A stretch of 64,000 bases of DNA, from positions 62,001-126,000 of the forward strand of contig JAXMAZ010000010.1 in NCBI GenBank assembly GCA_046350115.1, in the 5' to 3' direction. A program made the translations under genes and the position numbers. Source of the DNA: JAXMAZ01 sp046350115. GTDB taxonomy: Bacteria > Planctomycetota > Planctomycetia > Gemmatales > Gemmataceae. Numbering within the stretch: the stretch's first letter is position 1; each line of letters starts with the position of its first letter. The notes under the pieces are model-generated. The model was not told where the DNA came from. It was given only the letters and a program-made list of their open reading frames with translations, and did not search any database. Shown in pieces: positions 40,735 through 49,256 of this stretch.

Positions 40735-41880
40735 ATGGATTACATCGCCCAGCGCCGGCAGGAGTTGGTCCGTGACCTGAAGAAGGCCGACGGGGTGGAC
40801 GCCCTGTTGGTCACCAACCCGGTGAACGTCACCTACCTGACCGGGTTCACCGGGGACAGCAGCTACCTGATCGCCACCCCCAAGCAGTTCCTGCTGGTTA
40901 CCGACTCGCGGTTCGAGCAGCAGGCGGCCGAGGAGTGCCCGGGGCTGGAGGCGCACGTCCGGCCGCACGACCAGACCACCCCGGAGGCGGCCGCCGCGGC
41001 GCTCACCAAGCTGGGGGTGAAGGCGGTCGGGCTGGAGGCCGCCCACGCCACCCTGGCCCTGCACGAACAGCTCACCGCCGCCGGCCCGAAGCTCACCTTC
41101 GCCCCCACCCGGGGGCGGGTGGAGAAGCTGCGGGCGATCAAGGACGCAGGCGAGGTGGAGGCCATCCGCGGGGCCGTCCGGGCGGCCGAGCGGGCGTTCG
41201 CCATGTTCGTCCCGATGCTCCGGGAGGCGGACACCGAGAAGGACCTGGCGGACACCCTGGAGGGGTTCATCCGCCGGGCCGGCGGCCGGCGGTCGTCGTT
41301 CCCGGTCATCTGCGCGGTCGGCGACCGGGGCGCCCTGCCGCACGCCCCGCCGACCGCCCGCCAGCTCGGCGAGGGGAGCAAGCTGCTGGTCGACTGGGGG
41401 GCCGACTGCGGGTACAAGTCGGACATCACCCGCACCCTGAAAAGCCCGTTCGGCACCGCCCCCACCCGGCGGAACAAGGCGGAGCGGGTGGGGTTCAACT
41501 TCGACGAGCTGTACGAGCTGGTGTGCCAGGCCCAGGACGCGGCCGTGGCCGCCGTCCGGCACGGGGTGCCGGCCAGCGAGGTGGACGCGGCCGCCCGCAA
41601 GACGATCGGCAAGCACAAGCTGCGGGGCGACCCGGGGCTGAACCTGGCCGACCACTTCACCCACGGGCTGGGCCACGGGATCGGGCTGGAGACGCACGAG
41701 GCGCCGCGGGTGCGGGCCAACTCGGACGACGTGCTGGAGACCGGCATGGTCATCACCGTCGAGCCGGGCATCTACATCCCCGGGTGGGGCGGGGTGCGGG
41801 TGGAGGACGACTTCCTGGTGACCAAGGACGGGGCGGTCCGGCTGACCACCCTGCCGCGGGACCCCGGCGCCATAGGATAA
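40735..41880 (+). CDS. M24 family Xaa-Pro aminopeptidase
   Basis: A 381-residue metallopeptidase removing N-terminal residues before proline. The N-terminal creatinase-like domain (about 1-130) has ALLVTNPVNVTYLTGFTGDS. The C-terminal pita-bread domain carries the five metal ligands: Asp in LVDWGADC and in YKSDITRT, His in HGLGHGIGLETHE, Glu in TVEPGIYIPG and Glu in VRVEDDFLV. It is first in an operon with accB and accC. A peptidase of this type upstream of accB is common in bacteria, though the functional reason is unclear. Confidence 0.92.
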   Translation: MDYIAQRRQELVRDLKKADGVDALLVTNPVNVTYLTGFTGDSSYLIATPKQFLLVTDSRFEQQAAEECPGLEAHVRPHDQTTPEAAAAALTKLGVKAVGLEAAHATLALHEQLTAAGPKLTFAPTRGRVEKLRAIKDAGEVEAIRGAVRAAERAFAMFVPMLREADTEKDLADTLEGFIRRAGGRRSSFPVICAVGDRGALPHAPPTARQLGEGSKLLVDWGADCGYKSDITRTLKSPFGTAPTRRNKAERVGFNFDELYELVCQAQDAAVAAVRHGVPASEVDAAARKTIGKHKLRGDPGLNLADHFTHGLGHGIGLETHEAPRVRANSDDVLETGMVITVEPGIYIPGWGGVRVEDDFLVTKDGAVRLTTLPRDPGAIG

Positions 41881-41918
41881 CCGGACCGACTCCGTCATCC
41901 CGGTTCCGAGGGCCGCCG

Positions 41919-42431
41919 GTGGCCGACCCGAAATCCCCCGCCCCCCGCCCGTTCGACGTGGGCACCGTCGAACACCTGATCGGCCTGATGGCCAAGCACG
42001 AGCTGGCCGAGATCGCCCTCCAGGAGGGGGAGCACAAGATCCGCCTGCGGAAGGCCGGGCCGCCGCCGGTGTTCGCCCCGGCCCCGGCCCACCACCCGGT
42101 CCCGGTGGCCCACCCGGTGCCGGTCGCCCACCCGGCCCCGGCGGCCCCCCCGGCCGCCGGCTCGCCCGCCGCCCCGGCCGCCCGGCCGCTGGCCGAGATC
42201 AAGTCGGAGATGGTCGGCACCTTCTTCTCCAAGCCGAAGCCGGACAAGCCGGATTACGTGACCGTCGGGTCGGCCGTCAACCCGGCCACGGTGGTCTGCC
42301 TGATCGAGGCGATGAAGATCTTCAACGAAGTGCCCGCCGGGGTGGCCGGGACGGTCGCCGAGGTGTGCGTCAAGAACGGCGACTTCGTCGAGTTCGGGAC
42401 CGTCCTGTTCCGGGTGAACACCGGCAACTGA
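41919..42431 (+). CDS. accB: Biotin carboxyl carrier protein of acetyl-CoA carboxylase
   Basis: A 170-residue carrier that holds biotin for acetyl-CoA carboxylase. The N-terminal domain (VEHLIGLMAKHELAEIALQE, then HKIRLRK) is followed by a Pro/Ala linker with repeated HPVPVAHP units, then the biotinyl domain. Lys133 in CLIEAMKIFNEV is the biotinylated residue. Start GTG 41919 is chosen because it is the first codon before the conserved domain and has GAGGG upstream. The gene lies 38 bases after the peptidase gene. A hairpin (42448-42477) and then accC follow. Confidence 0.9.
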   Translation: MADPKSPAPRPFDVGTVEHLIGLMAKHELAEIALQEGEHKIRLRKAGPPPVFAPAPAHHPVPVAHPVPVAHPAPAAPPAAGSPAAPAARPLAEIKSEMVGTFFSKPKPDKPDYVTVGSAVNPATVVCLIEAMKIFNEVPAGVAGTVAEVCVKNGDFVEFGTVLFRVNTGN

Positions 42432-42447
42432 CCCTGTGTGACAGTCG

Positions 42448-42477
42448 AAAGCCCACCCGTTGCAACGGGTGGGCTTT
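42448..42477 (+). terminator. Hairpin between accB and accC, terminator-like
   Basis: AAAGCCCACCCGT, a short TGCA-type loop and the complement ACGGGTGGGCTTT. The same stem recurs at 47042-47072 and in shorter form at 57683-57706, after unrelated genes. Its site inside the accB-accC operon suggests partial termination or an mRNA processing point. Confidence 0.7.
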
Positions 42478-42509
42478 GCGCGTCCCCCCTTCTTGCAAAC
42501 CCGTGAGCC

Positions 42510-43859
42510 ATGTTCCAGCGAGTGCTAGTTGCCAACCGGGGTGAGATCGCGCTGCGGGTGATCCGGGCGTGCCGGGACCTGGGCATCGAGGTGGCGGTCG
42601 TCTACTCGGAGGCGGACAAGGACGCCCCGTACCTGAAGCTGGCCGACCAGGCGGTGTGCATCGGCCCCGGGCCGGCCGCCGACAGCTACCTGAAGGTGCC
42701 GCGGATCATCGCCGCCGCCGAGGTCGCCCACGCCGACGCCATCCACCCCGGGTACGGGTTCCTGAGCGAGAACGCCGACTTCGCCCACAAGTGCCGGGCG
42801 TGCGACATCGAGTTCATCGGCCCGCCCGAGGCGGCCATGGACGCGGTCGGCAACAAGGACAAGGCCAAGCAGCTCGCCCGGAAGGCGGACGTGCCGACGG
42901 TGCCGGGGTCGGACGGGCTGATCCACTCGGACGAGGAGGCGGTCCGGTTCGCCGACCGGGTCGGGTACCCGGTGCTGATCAAGGCGGCGGCCGGGGGCGG
43001 CGGCCGGGGGATGCGGGTGGCCCGGGACGCCGCCTCCCTGCGGGTCGGGCTGGGCCAGGCCCGGCAGGAGGCGGAGGCCGCGTTCAAGGACGGCAGCGTC
43101 TTCCTGGAGAAGTACCTGGACCGGCCCCGGCACGTCGAGGTGCAACTGCTCGGGGACAAGCACGGGAACGTCATCCACCTGTTCGAGCGGGACTGCTCGC
43201 TGCAACGCCGGCACCAGAAGCTGGTCGAGGAGTCCCCGTCCCCGAACCTGCCGCGGGAGGTGCGGGACGCCATGTGCGCCGCCGCCGTCCGGCTGGCCAA
43301 GGCGGCCAACTACTACTCGGCCGGCACCTGCGAGTTCCTGGTGGACCGGGACAACAAGTTCTACTTCATCGAGGTGAACGCCCGCATCCAGGTCGAGCAC
43401 CCGGTCACGGAGCTGGTCACGGGCGTGGACCTGATCAAGGAGCAGATCCGGATCGCCGCCGGGGAGAAACTCCGCTACCGGCAGGAGGACATCGTCCACC
43501 GGGGCAGCGCGATCGAGGTGCGGATCAACGCCGAAGACCCGGCCAAGGACTTCCGGCCGAGCGCCGGCACGATCACCGGGTGGCGACCGCCGGGCGGCCC
43601 CGGGGTGCGGTTGGACAGCCACGTCGTCCCCGGATACCGGGTGCCGCCGAACTACGACAGCATGGTGGCCAAGCTGCTCGTCCACCGGCCGACCCGGGCC
43701 GAGGCGATCGCGGCCATGCGGCGGGCGCTGCGGGAGTTCCAGGTCGAGGGCATCCAGACCACCATCCCGCTGCACCGGCAGATCATGGACCTGCCGGCGT
43801 TCGCCGACGGGACGGTGGACACCACGTTCATCGAGCGGGAACTGCTGCCGAAGAAGTGA
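42510..43859 (+). CDS. accC: Acetyl-CoA carboxylase, biotin carboxylase subunit
   Basis: A 449-residue ATP-grasp enzyme that carboxylates biotin on AccB using bicarbonate and ATP. Landmarks are VLVANRGEIALRVIRACRDL at the start, the glycine-rich ATP loop (KAAAGGGGRGMRVA), the central segment EKYLDRPRHVEVQLLGDKHG, ERDCSLQRRHQKLVEESPSP, and the C-terminal catalytic residues around VNARIQVEHPVTELVTG. Length is normal. It lies 78 bases after accB with a hairpin between them. The carboxyltransferase genes are not in the window. Confidence 0.95.
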   Translation: MFQRVLVANRGEIALRVIRACRDLGIEVAVVYSEADKDAPYLKLADQAVCIGPGPAADSYLKVPRIIAAAEVAHADAIHPGYGFLSENADFAHKCRACDIEFIGPPEAAMDAVGNKDKAKQLARKADVPTVPGSDGLIHSDEEAVRFADRVGYPVLIKAAAGGGGRGMRVARDAASLRVGLGQARQEAEAAFKDGSVFLEKYLDRPRHVEVQLLGDKHGNVIHLFERDCSLQRRHQKLVEESPSPNLPREVRDAMCAAAVRLAKAANYYSAGTCEFLVDRDNKFYFIEVNARIQVEHPVTELVTGVDLIKEQIRIAAGEKLRYRQEDIVHRGSAIEVRINAEDPAKDFRPSAGTITGWRPPGGPGVRLDSHVVPGYRVPPNYDSMVAKLLVHRPTRAEAIAAMRRALREFQVEGIQTTIPLHRQIMDLPAFADGTVDTTFIERELLPKK

Positions 43860-43869
43860 GCGTGGCTTC

Positions 43870-43977
43870 GTAGGGCGGGTCAAGCCGGCTCTGCGGCGCC
43901 GACCCGCCAGCCCAGGCAAGCTGCTCCACGACCATTCCGGCGGGTCGGCGCCGCAGAGCCGGCTTGACCCGCCCTAC
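43870..43977. repeat. Inverted repeat, GTAGGGCGGGTCAAGCCGGC family
   Basis: The same arms as at 6737-6842 (TCTGCGGCGCCGACCCGCC core), with a different 30-base centre. It starts 11 bases after the accC stop. Confidence 0.88.
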
Positions 43978-44000
43978 GCCCGATACCGTGAGCCGCCAAC

Positions 44001-44041
44001 AAAAACGCCCCGGCCCGGCGGTTGCGGCCGCCGGGCCGGGG
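44001..44041 (-). terminator. Intrinsic terminator of the YTV gene at 44082-45311
   Basis: On the minus strand a 14-base perfect stem (CCCCGGCCCGGCGG and complement, loop of six) is followed by CGTTTTTG. The strong GC stem plus T run, 40 bases past the stop of the minus-strand gene, is a standard Rho-independent terminator. Confidence 0.8.
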
Positions 44042-44081
44042 TCGTGTCAGGCCGGCGGTCGCCGGCCGGAGCGGTTACAGC

Positions 44082-45311
44082 TTAGTGGCAGCCGCAGGCC
44101 GGGGCCGCGGCGGCGCACCCGGCGTCGCAGTGGTCCTTCTTCTTGCACAGCCCGCCGAGCTTGCTCAGCAGCCCGCGGACCTTGCTCCCCATCGCCGGGG
44201 CGGCGCACGGGTCGCAGGCGGGGGCGCAGGCGGTGCTGCACGGGGTGGTGCAGGCCGGGGCGCACGGCACCTGCTTCTCGACGCACTTGGCCACCATCTT
44301 GCAGACCGTCACGGTCTCGCAGTGCGGGACGCACACGGTCACGCACCGGGTGGCCTGGTACGGCACGCACTTGGTGACGCAGCAGGTGTACGTCTCGGTC
44401 TTGCACTCCGGCACGCACCGGGTGCGGGTGACCGGGCACTGGACCTGCTTGCACTCGGTCACGCACCGGGTGCGGGTGACCGGGCACTGGACGCACTTGG
44501 TCACGCACTCGTAGGTGCAGACCTGCTTGGTCACCGGCACGCACACCTTCACCTTCTTGCACACCGTCACCGGCTCGCACACCGTCTCACACCGGGTGAC
44601 CGGCTTGCAGACGATCTTGGTGGCCGGCGGGCAGGCCGGGGCACAGGCGGTCGCACACGGGTCGGCACACGGGTCGGCGCAGGCGTCCTTCTTGCCGCAC
44701 AGCTTGCCCTTCAGCCCGCTGAGCAGCCCGCCGGACCCGCCGCCGAACAGCCCGTTCCGAACCGGCACTTCGGTGGCGACCATCTCCGTGTGCTTGACGA
44801 CCCGGGACCGCATCTCGGTCACCATCTGGGTCTGCCACTGCACCTCGTTGACGGTCACCGTCTTGGTCACCGGCACCCGCTCGGTGACCGTCCGGTTTTC
44901 CATCACCGTCTCGGTGACGAGCCGGTTGGAGACCACGTTGCGGGTCTCCATCACCGTCTCGGTGACGGGCCGCATGACCGTCACTTGCCGGGTCCGGGTC
45001 TCCGGAACCGTCTCGTGCCGGTAGGCGGTGTACGTCTCCTGCCGGGTCTCGTTCCGGTACACCGTGCGGGTGACCGGGACGTACTCGGGGACCATCTCGA
45101 TGGTCCGGACGGTGGTGTAGGCCGGGGCGGCGACCGGACCGCAGTCCGGGGCCGGGGCCGACTGGACGGGGGCCGGAGCCGCCGGGACGGGGGTCATCCC
45201 CTTGGCGTCCTTGGCCCCTTCCTTCTTCGCGTCTTGCGCCCACGCGGGCGCGCTGACCAGGCTGGCACAGGCCGCCGTCAGCAGACAAACTTTCATCCGG
45301 CGGAAACTCAT
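44082..45311 (-). CDS. Cysteine-rich YTV-type cell-wall repeat protein (smaller)
   Basis: A 409-residue exported protein with a signal peptide (VCLLTAACASLVSAPAWAQ). Two repeat regions flank a Gly-rich hinge. The first (about 65-190) has short V-x-x-T-x-T/V units without Cys (VTETVMETRNVV and similar). The second (about 230-370) has Cys every few residues (VCKPVTRCETVCEPVTVCKK). YTV-type cysteine-rich proteins are known as planctomycete cell-wall components held by disulfides. Start ATG 45311 has GGAGAAGGG just upstream. A clear terminator lies at 44001-44041. It is the last of three envelope genes on this strand. Confidence 0.85.
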   Translation of the reverse strand: MSFRRMKVCLLTAACASLVSAPAWAQDAKKEGAKDAKGMTPVPAAPAPVQSAPAPDCGPVAAPAYTTVRTIEMVPEYVPVTRTVYRNETRQETYTAYRHETVPETRTRQVTVMRPVTETVMETRNVVSNRLVTETVMENRTVTERVPVTKTVTVNEVQWQTQMVTEMRSRVVKHTEMVATEVPVRNGLFGGGSGGLLSGLKGKLCGKKDACADPCADPCATACAPACPPATKIVCKPVTRCETVCEPVTVCKKVKVCVPVTKQVCTYECVTKCVQCPVTRTRCVTECKQVQCPVTRTRCVPECKTETYTCCVTKCVPYQATRCVTVCVPHCETVTVCKMVAKCVEKQVPCAPACTTPCSTACAPACDPCAAPAMGSKVRGLLSKLGGLCKKKDHCDAGCAAAAPACGCH

Positions 45312-45577
45312 GACCCTTCTCCGCGTTCCGGGTTCGGCACCTCGACCGCCACCGCCAGCGACCGTCCGTTTGCCGCTGCCAACGACGGCGGTCGGTTGCG
45401 AAGTGCTTGCCTTAAAATGACCCACGCGCGGGGTCTGGGAAAGCGACACCGCCAGGGACGGTGGCAGAAAATCGCTAAGGGACATCGATTGGCGCGGGTC
45501 GGGGCGCCTGTGGCGCGCCTGTCGGGTGCGCCGCGCGGGCAAACGGGCCGACGAAAGAAAGGAGGAATGGAGCGAAT
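45312..45577. other. Upstream region of the smaller YTV gene
   Basis: About 265 bases before the repeat at 45578. It should contain the minus-strand promoter for the YTV gene. I see no coding sequence and no clear promoter hexamers; a short A/T-rich patch (CTTAAAATG) lies near 45411. Confidence 0.4.
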
Positions 45578-45869
45578 GTAGGGCGGGTCAAGCCGGCTCG
45601 GCGGCACCGACCCGCCGCGGCCGGCAACCGGTCCGATCCGTCCCCGCGGTCCGAACAGGGGAGGGCGAGGCTCCTGCCGAGCCGGGGAGCGCGTGGGCAA
45701 GCGGCGGACGCCACACCGGCGACGGCATCCGGAGACCGGTGACGGCCAGCCGGGCAGGCAGCCCGGCTCGGCAGGAGCCCCGCCCTCCCCCGGCCCGACC
45801 CGCGGGCAGAAGTGACTGTCGTTGCCCGACCGGCAGGCCTCGTCGCCGAGCCTCCTCGACCCGCCCTAC
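45578..45869. repeat. Composite nested inverted repeat (two families)
   Basis: The outer ends are GTAGGGCGGGTCAAGCCGGC at 45578 and CTCGACCCGCCCTAC ending at 45869. Inside, at about 45657-45792, lies a complete GGGGAGGGCGAGGCTCCTGC / GGAGCCCCGCCCTCCCC palindrome of the 125-418 type. One element family appears inserted into another. It ends 11 bases from the stop of the YdjY-domain gene. Confidence 0.83.
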
Positions 45870-45879
45870 GCCGAGCCGG

Positions 45880-46749
45880 TCACTTCTCCGGCGTCAGCAC
45901 CACCCACACCCCGGACAGCAGCGGCGGGATGTGCGCCGTGAACGCCTCGAACGCCAGCTCGGCGTTCTCCTGGCTGACCGGCACCGGCAGGTCGAGCATC
46001 GACCCGGGGAAGTTGGAGATGCTGATCACCTCCCCGCTGTTCGCCGCGTAGTACGGCGGGGCGCTCGGGTCGTCCGGGTTCCGGATCTCCTTGCTGCCGG
46101 CGAACACCCACTTGTGGGCCATCGGCTTGCCGGTCTTGATGTCCCGCACCCACTCCTGGCCCGGCCGGGAGGTCGCCTTGCCGGCCTGGCGGTAATGGAC
46201 CGTGACGGCGATCGTGGTGCCAGAGGCCGGGCGGTACGCCGGCTGGTCGGTCGCCGGGTCGAGGAACCGGACCGGGCTGCCCGGCTTCCCGCCGGCGGCC
46301 ATCAGGGCGGCGTGGATCAGCTTGGCGTCCACCCCGGTGCGGACGACCGCCTCGTGCTCCTTGGTCTGCTTCCGGCAGAGGAGCACCTCCAGCGGCCCCT
46401 GGGTCATGCACACCTCGGCCTGGACCAGCACCCGGACCGGCTTCTTCTTCCCCGGGGCGGCCGGGTCCGGGGCCAGTTCCAGCAGCAGGGAGCCGTCCGG
46501 CAGCAGCTTCTTGTGCTCGTTCTTCGGGTCGGCCTTGGGCGGGTCCGGGAGCGGCTCGGCCTTCTTGCGGACCTCCTCGAAGTCCGGCGGCTGGGGCGGG
46601 TCGGCGGCGTTGATCGCCGGCGGAAGCCCGGCCTTGGCCGGCGGCTGTAGCGGCTGGGCGACGGCAGCCGGAGCCGGGTCGAAGACGAGGTACAGCCCGG
46701 CCCCGGCGAGCACGGCGAAAAGTGCAGTCAGTGCGAATGCCACCCGCAT
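45880..46749 (-). CDS. YdjY-domain exported protein
   Basis: A 289-residue protein with an N-terminal signal/anchor (FALTALFAVLAGAGLYLVF) and a Pro/Lys-rich linker. The YdjY-like domain spans about 105-289: VLVQAEVCMTQGPLEVLLCR, KEHEAVVRTGVDAKLIHAAL and GTTIAVTVHYRQAG. The domain is frequent in planctomycetes and its function is unknown. It lies between two YTV-type genes on the same strand, so it may belong to the same envelope programme. Its stop is 11 bases from a composite inverted repeat. Confidence 0.83.
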   Translation of the reverse strand: MRVAFALTALFAVLAGAGLYLVFDPAPAAVAQPLQPPAKAGLPPAINAADPPQPPDFEEVRKKAEPLPDPPKADPKNEHKKLLPDGSLLLELAPDPAAPGKKKPVRVLVQAEVCMTQGPLEVLLCRKQTKEHEAVVRTGVDAKLIHAALMAAGGKPGSPVRFLDPATDQPAYRPASGTTIAVTVHYRQAGKATSRPGQEWVRDIKTGKPMAHKWVFAGSKEIRNPDDPSAPPYYAANSGEVISISNFPGSMLDLPVPVSQENAELAFEAFTAHIPPLLSGVWVVLTPEK

Positions 46750-46795
46750 CGGCGACCCCTCCGGCTGGACGGCGGACCCCGATAATCAGACTAGC

Positions 46796-46819
46796 AGGGG
46801 CGGGCGGAATAACCGAGCG
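46796..46819 (+). repeat. 24-base direct repeat, left copy
   Basis: The same 24 bases (AGGGGCGGGCGGAATAACCG plus AGCG) recur at 47007-47030. The two copies flank the inverted repeat at 46859-47002, as if a short segment had been duplicated when the element arrived or by later recombination. Confidence 0.8.
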
Positions 46820-46858
46820 AGAAGAAAGCCCTCCTCCTGTCCTCCTCGTTCCCTCCTC

Positions 46859-47002
46859 CTCGTTCCCACGCTCTGCGTGGGAACGGTCTTCTGCACGCTC
46901 CGCGTGCCGTCGGCTTCCCGCCCGGGGGCACTCCCACCCACCGCCCAAGACGCGACGCGGAGCGTCGCCCCCGTGCGTTCCCACGCAGAGCGTGGGAACG
47001 AG
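46859..47002. repeat. Inverted repeat, CTCGTTCCCACGCTCTGCG family
   Basis: Third copy of the family at 9405-9547 and 24337-24480, with the CTCGTTCCCACGCTCTGCG left end and mirror right end. It lies in the gap between the YdjY and larger YTV genes and is flanked by the 24-base direct repeats at 46796 and 47007. Confidence 0.87.
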
Positions 47003-47006
47003 GAAG

Positions 47007-47030
47007 AGGGGCGGGCGGAATAACCGAGCG
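47007..47030 (+). repeat. 24-base direct repeat, right copy
   Basis: Identical to 46796-46819; see that entry. It lies between the inverted repeat and the terminator hairpin of the larger YTV gene. Confidence 0.8.
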
Positions 47031-47041
47031 TGGGAAACGAC

Positions 47042-47072
47042 AAAGCCCACCCGTAGCAACGGGTGGGCTTTG
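47042..47072 (-). terminator. Terminator-like hairpin after the larger YTV gene
   Basis: AAAGCCCACCCGT, an AGCA loop and ACGGGTGGGCTTT, symmetrical and so readable from both strands. It lies 34 bases past the minus-strand stop at 47106. The same stem is at 42448-42477. Confidence 0.75.
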
Positions 47073-47105
47073 GGGTGGCTCAGGGTCAGCGACCCCGGGC
47101 CGGGG

Positions 47106-49256
47106 TTACTTCTTCTCGGCCGGGGCGGCCGGCATCTTCTCCGCCACCTTCGGGGCCGCGGCCGGGGCGGCGACCGCCGGGGCCGGGGTGCTGCACGGGC
47201 TGGTCGCGGCACACGGGTCGCACACCGCCGGGGCACACGGGTCGGCGCACAGCCGGCCCTTGAACAGCCCCTTCAGGAAGTCCCGGATCGGCTTCGGCCG
47301 GCACGGGTCGTTCAGCAGCCCGCCCAGGCCCGGGGCACAGGCGTCGCAGGCGGCCGGCGGGCAGGCCGGGGCACAGGTCGGGCCGCAGGCCGCGACCGGC
47401 ACCTTCTTGCACACCGTCACCGGCACCTGCTCGGTCACGCAGTGCGGCACCTTCACGCAGTAGGTGTACGACTCCTGCTTGCACACCTTCACCGGCACGC
47501 ACTTGGTCACCACCGTCGGGACGCACTTGGTGACGGTGCACGGCACCTTCTTGACGTGCGTCTCGCACACGATCTTGGTGCAGGTCACCGGCACGCACTT
47601 CGTCACCTGGGTCGGGACCATCTTGGTGACGGTCGTCGGCACGCACTTGGTCACCGGCTCGCACACCGTCTTGGTCACGGTGTACGGCACCCGCTTCACC
47701 TCCGTCACCGGCACGTTCTTGATGACCGTCACCGGCACGGTCCGGGTGACCGGGACGCCTTCCACGAACACCCGGCCCGGGCCGGCGGTGTCGTAGGTCG
47801 GGGCGCCGGCCTTGACCGCGTTGGCGGCCGCGTTGCCGAGCTGGTCGCCGGCCGCGTTGCTGCCGCAGGCGTTGGCGTCCACGTAGGCCCCGCGGGCGGT
47901 CCGCCGGACGACGTGGCTGGTCTGCCGCATCTCGGTCACGGCCACCTTCTTCGTCACCGTCGTCGGCACCTTCTCGATGACCGTCTCGCGGACCATCTTC
48001 GTCACCGGCACGGTGACGGTCTCGACCACGTTCTCCTTGACCATCTTGGTGACGGTCACGGGCACCTTCTCCACCACCTTACGGGTGACGGTGGTGGTCA
48101 CCGGCACCTGCTCGGTCACGGTCGTGTACCGGGCCGAGGTGCGGGCGGTGATGTTGCTGCCCAGGTTGCTCAGGCTGCTGCCGATCCCGCTGAACAGGTT
48201 CCGCAGGCCGAGCCGGCTGCCGACGCTGGACAGGGCGGTCTGGCCGGTGATGGCGGCACACGGGTCGCACGGGTCGACGCACGGGTTGCTGCAGGCGGCG
48301 GCCGGCGGGCACGGGTTGCCGCACGGGTCGCCGCAGGCCGGGCCGGCCGGCCCGCACGGGTCACACGGCACCCGCCGGGTGACGGTCTTGTAGGTGGTGC
48401 AGGGTTCGCACACCGTCCGGCAGACGTCCTTCATTTCGGTGCAGGTGACCGGCTTGCACACCGTCTTGCACACCTGCTTCTGGACGCACTCGGTCACCGG
48501 CCGGCAGACCACCTTCGGGCAGTCCTTGACCACGCACTCGGTGACGGTCTTGCACACCGTCACCGGCTTGCACTCGACGACCGTCTCGCACACCGGCTTG
48601 CAGACGAAGAACGTCTCCGTCTTGCAGTGGGTCTCGCACACCGGCTTGCAGACGGTGTAGGTGCACTCCTTGTAGTGCGTCTCGCACACCTTCCGGTAGA
48701 CGGTGTACTTGCACTCCTTCATCACCGTCTCCGTGACCGGCTTGCACACGGTCTCGGTGACGGACTTCATGACCGTTTCCGTGACCGGCCGGCGGACGGT
48801 GTACGGCACCTCCTTGCACACCGTCTCCGTGACCTGGCGGTTGACCGTTTCCTGGACGGTCCGCATCTCGGTCGTCTGGACGGTCCGGGTGCCGGTGCGG
48901 ACCTCGTCCCGGTAGACGGTCCGGGTGACGGGCCGCATTTCGGTGGTGGTGATGGTCTGGTAGGCGGTGGCGAACCGGCTGCCGCCGGCGTTGTCGTACA
49001 CCACCTGGTAAGACGGGCGAAGGCTGGCGTTGGCGGACGCGAACCCGCCGGCCCCGGCCCCGCCGAACAGCCGGCCGAGCAGCCCCTGGCCGTTCCCCCA
49101 GGCGCCGTTCGGCCCGAACAGGGTGGTCGGCCCCCCGGCCGCAGTCCCGCACGCGTCGACCGGGTAGGCGGTACACCCGCAGTGGCTGGCCCGGGCGGCC
49201 GGGACGTACCCGACGGCCGCGGTGACGGCCACGACGGCGGCCCAACGAATCCTCAT
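47106..49256 (-). CDS. Cysteine-rich YTV-type cell-wall repeat protein (larger)
   Basis: A 716-residue exported protein with a signal peptide (WAAVVAVTAAVGYVPAARAS). It is built of repeats: Thr/Val units from about 100 (VTRTVYRDEVRTGTRTVQ), Cys-rich units at about 150-290 (VCKPVTETVMKECKYTVYRK), a Pro/Cys-rich hinge (CGDPCGNPCPP), a Cys-free coiled stretch (VPVTVTKMVKENVVETVTVP), then a second Cys-rich array (VPYTVTKTVCEPVTKCVPTT). YTV-type Cys-rich proteins form the proteinaceous planctomycete wall, cross-linked by disulfides. Start ATG 49256 has GAGGAGG five bases upstream. It has the same two-array design as the smaller gene at 44082. Confidence 0.88.
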   Translation of the reverse strand: MRIRWAAVVAVTAAVGYVPAARASHCGCTAYPVDACGTAAGGPTTLFGPNGAWGNGQGLLGRLFGGAGAGGFASANASLRPSYQVVYDNAGGSRFATAYQTITTTEMRPVTRTVYRDEVRTGTRTVQTTEMRTVQETVNRQVTETVCKEVPYTVRRPVTETVMKSVTETVCKPVTETVMKECKYTVYRKVCETHYKECTYTVCKPVCETHCKTETFFVCKPVCETVVECKPVTVCKTVTECVVKDCPKVVCRPVTECVQKQVCKTVCKPVTCTEMKDVCRTVCEPCTTYKTVTRRVPCDPCGPAGPACGDPCGNPCPPAAACSNPCVDPCDPCAAITGQTALSSVGSRLGLRNLFSGIGSSLSNLGSNITARTSARYTTVTEQVPVTTTVTRKVVEKVPVTVTKMVKENVVETVTVPVTKMVRETVIEKVPTTVTKKVAVTEMRQTSHVVRRTARGAYVDANACGSNAAGDQLGNAAANAVKAGAPTYDTAGPGRVFVEGVPVTRTVPVTVIKNVPVTEVKRVPYTVTKTVCEPVTKCVPTTVTKMVPTQVTKCVPVTCTKIVCETHVKKVPCTVTKCVPTVVTKCVPVKVCKQESYTYCVKVPHCVTEQVPVTVCKKVPVAACGPTCAPACPPAACDACAPGLGGLLNDPCRPKPIRDFLKGLFKGRLCADPCAPAVCDPCAATSPCSTPAPAVAAPAAAPKVAEKMPAAPAEKK

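Noticed and set aside
47106..49256. Dense short repeats that could suggest a CRISPR or satellite array
   Set aside because: Units are irregular, codon-phased and encode a Cys/Thr/Val repeat protein; there are no unique spacers of constant length.
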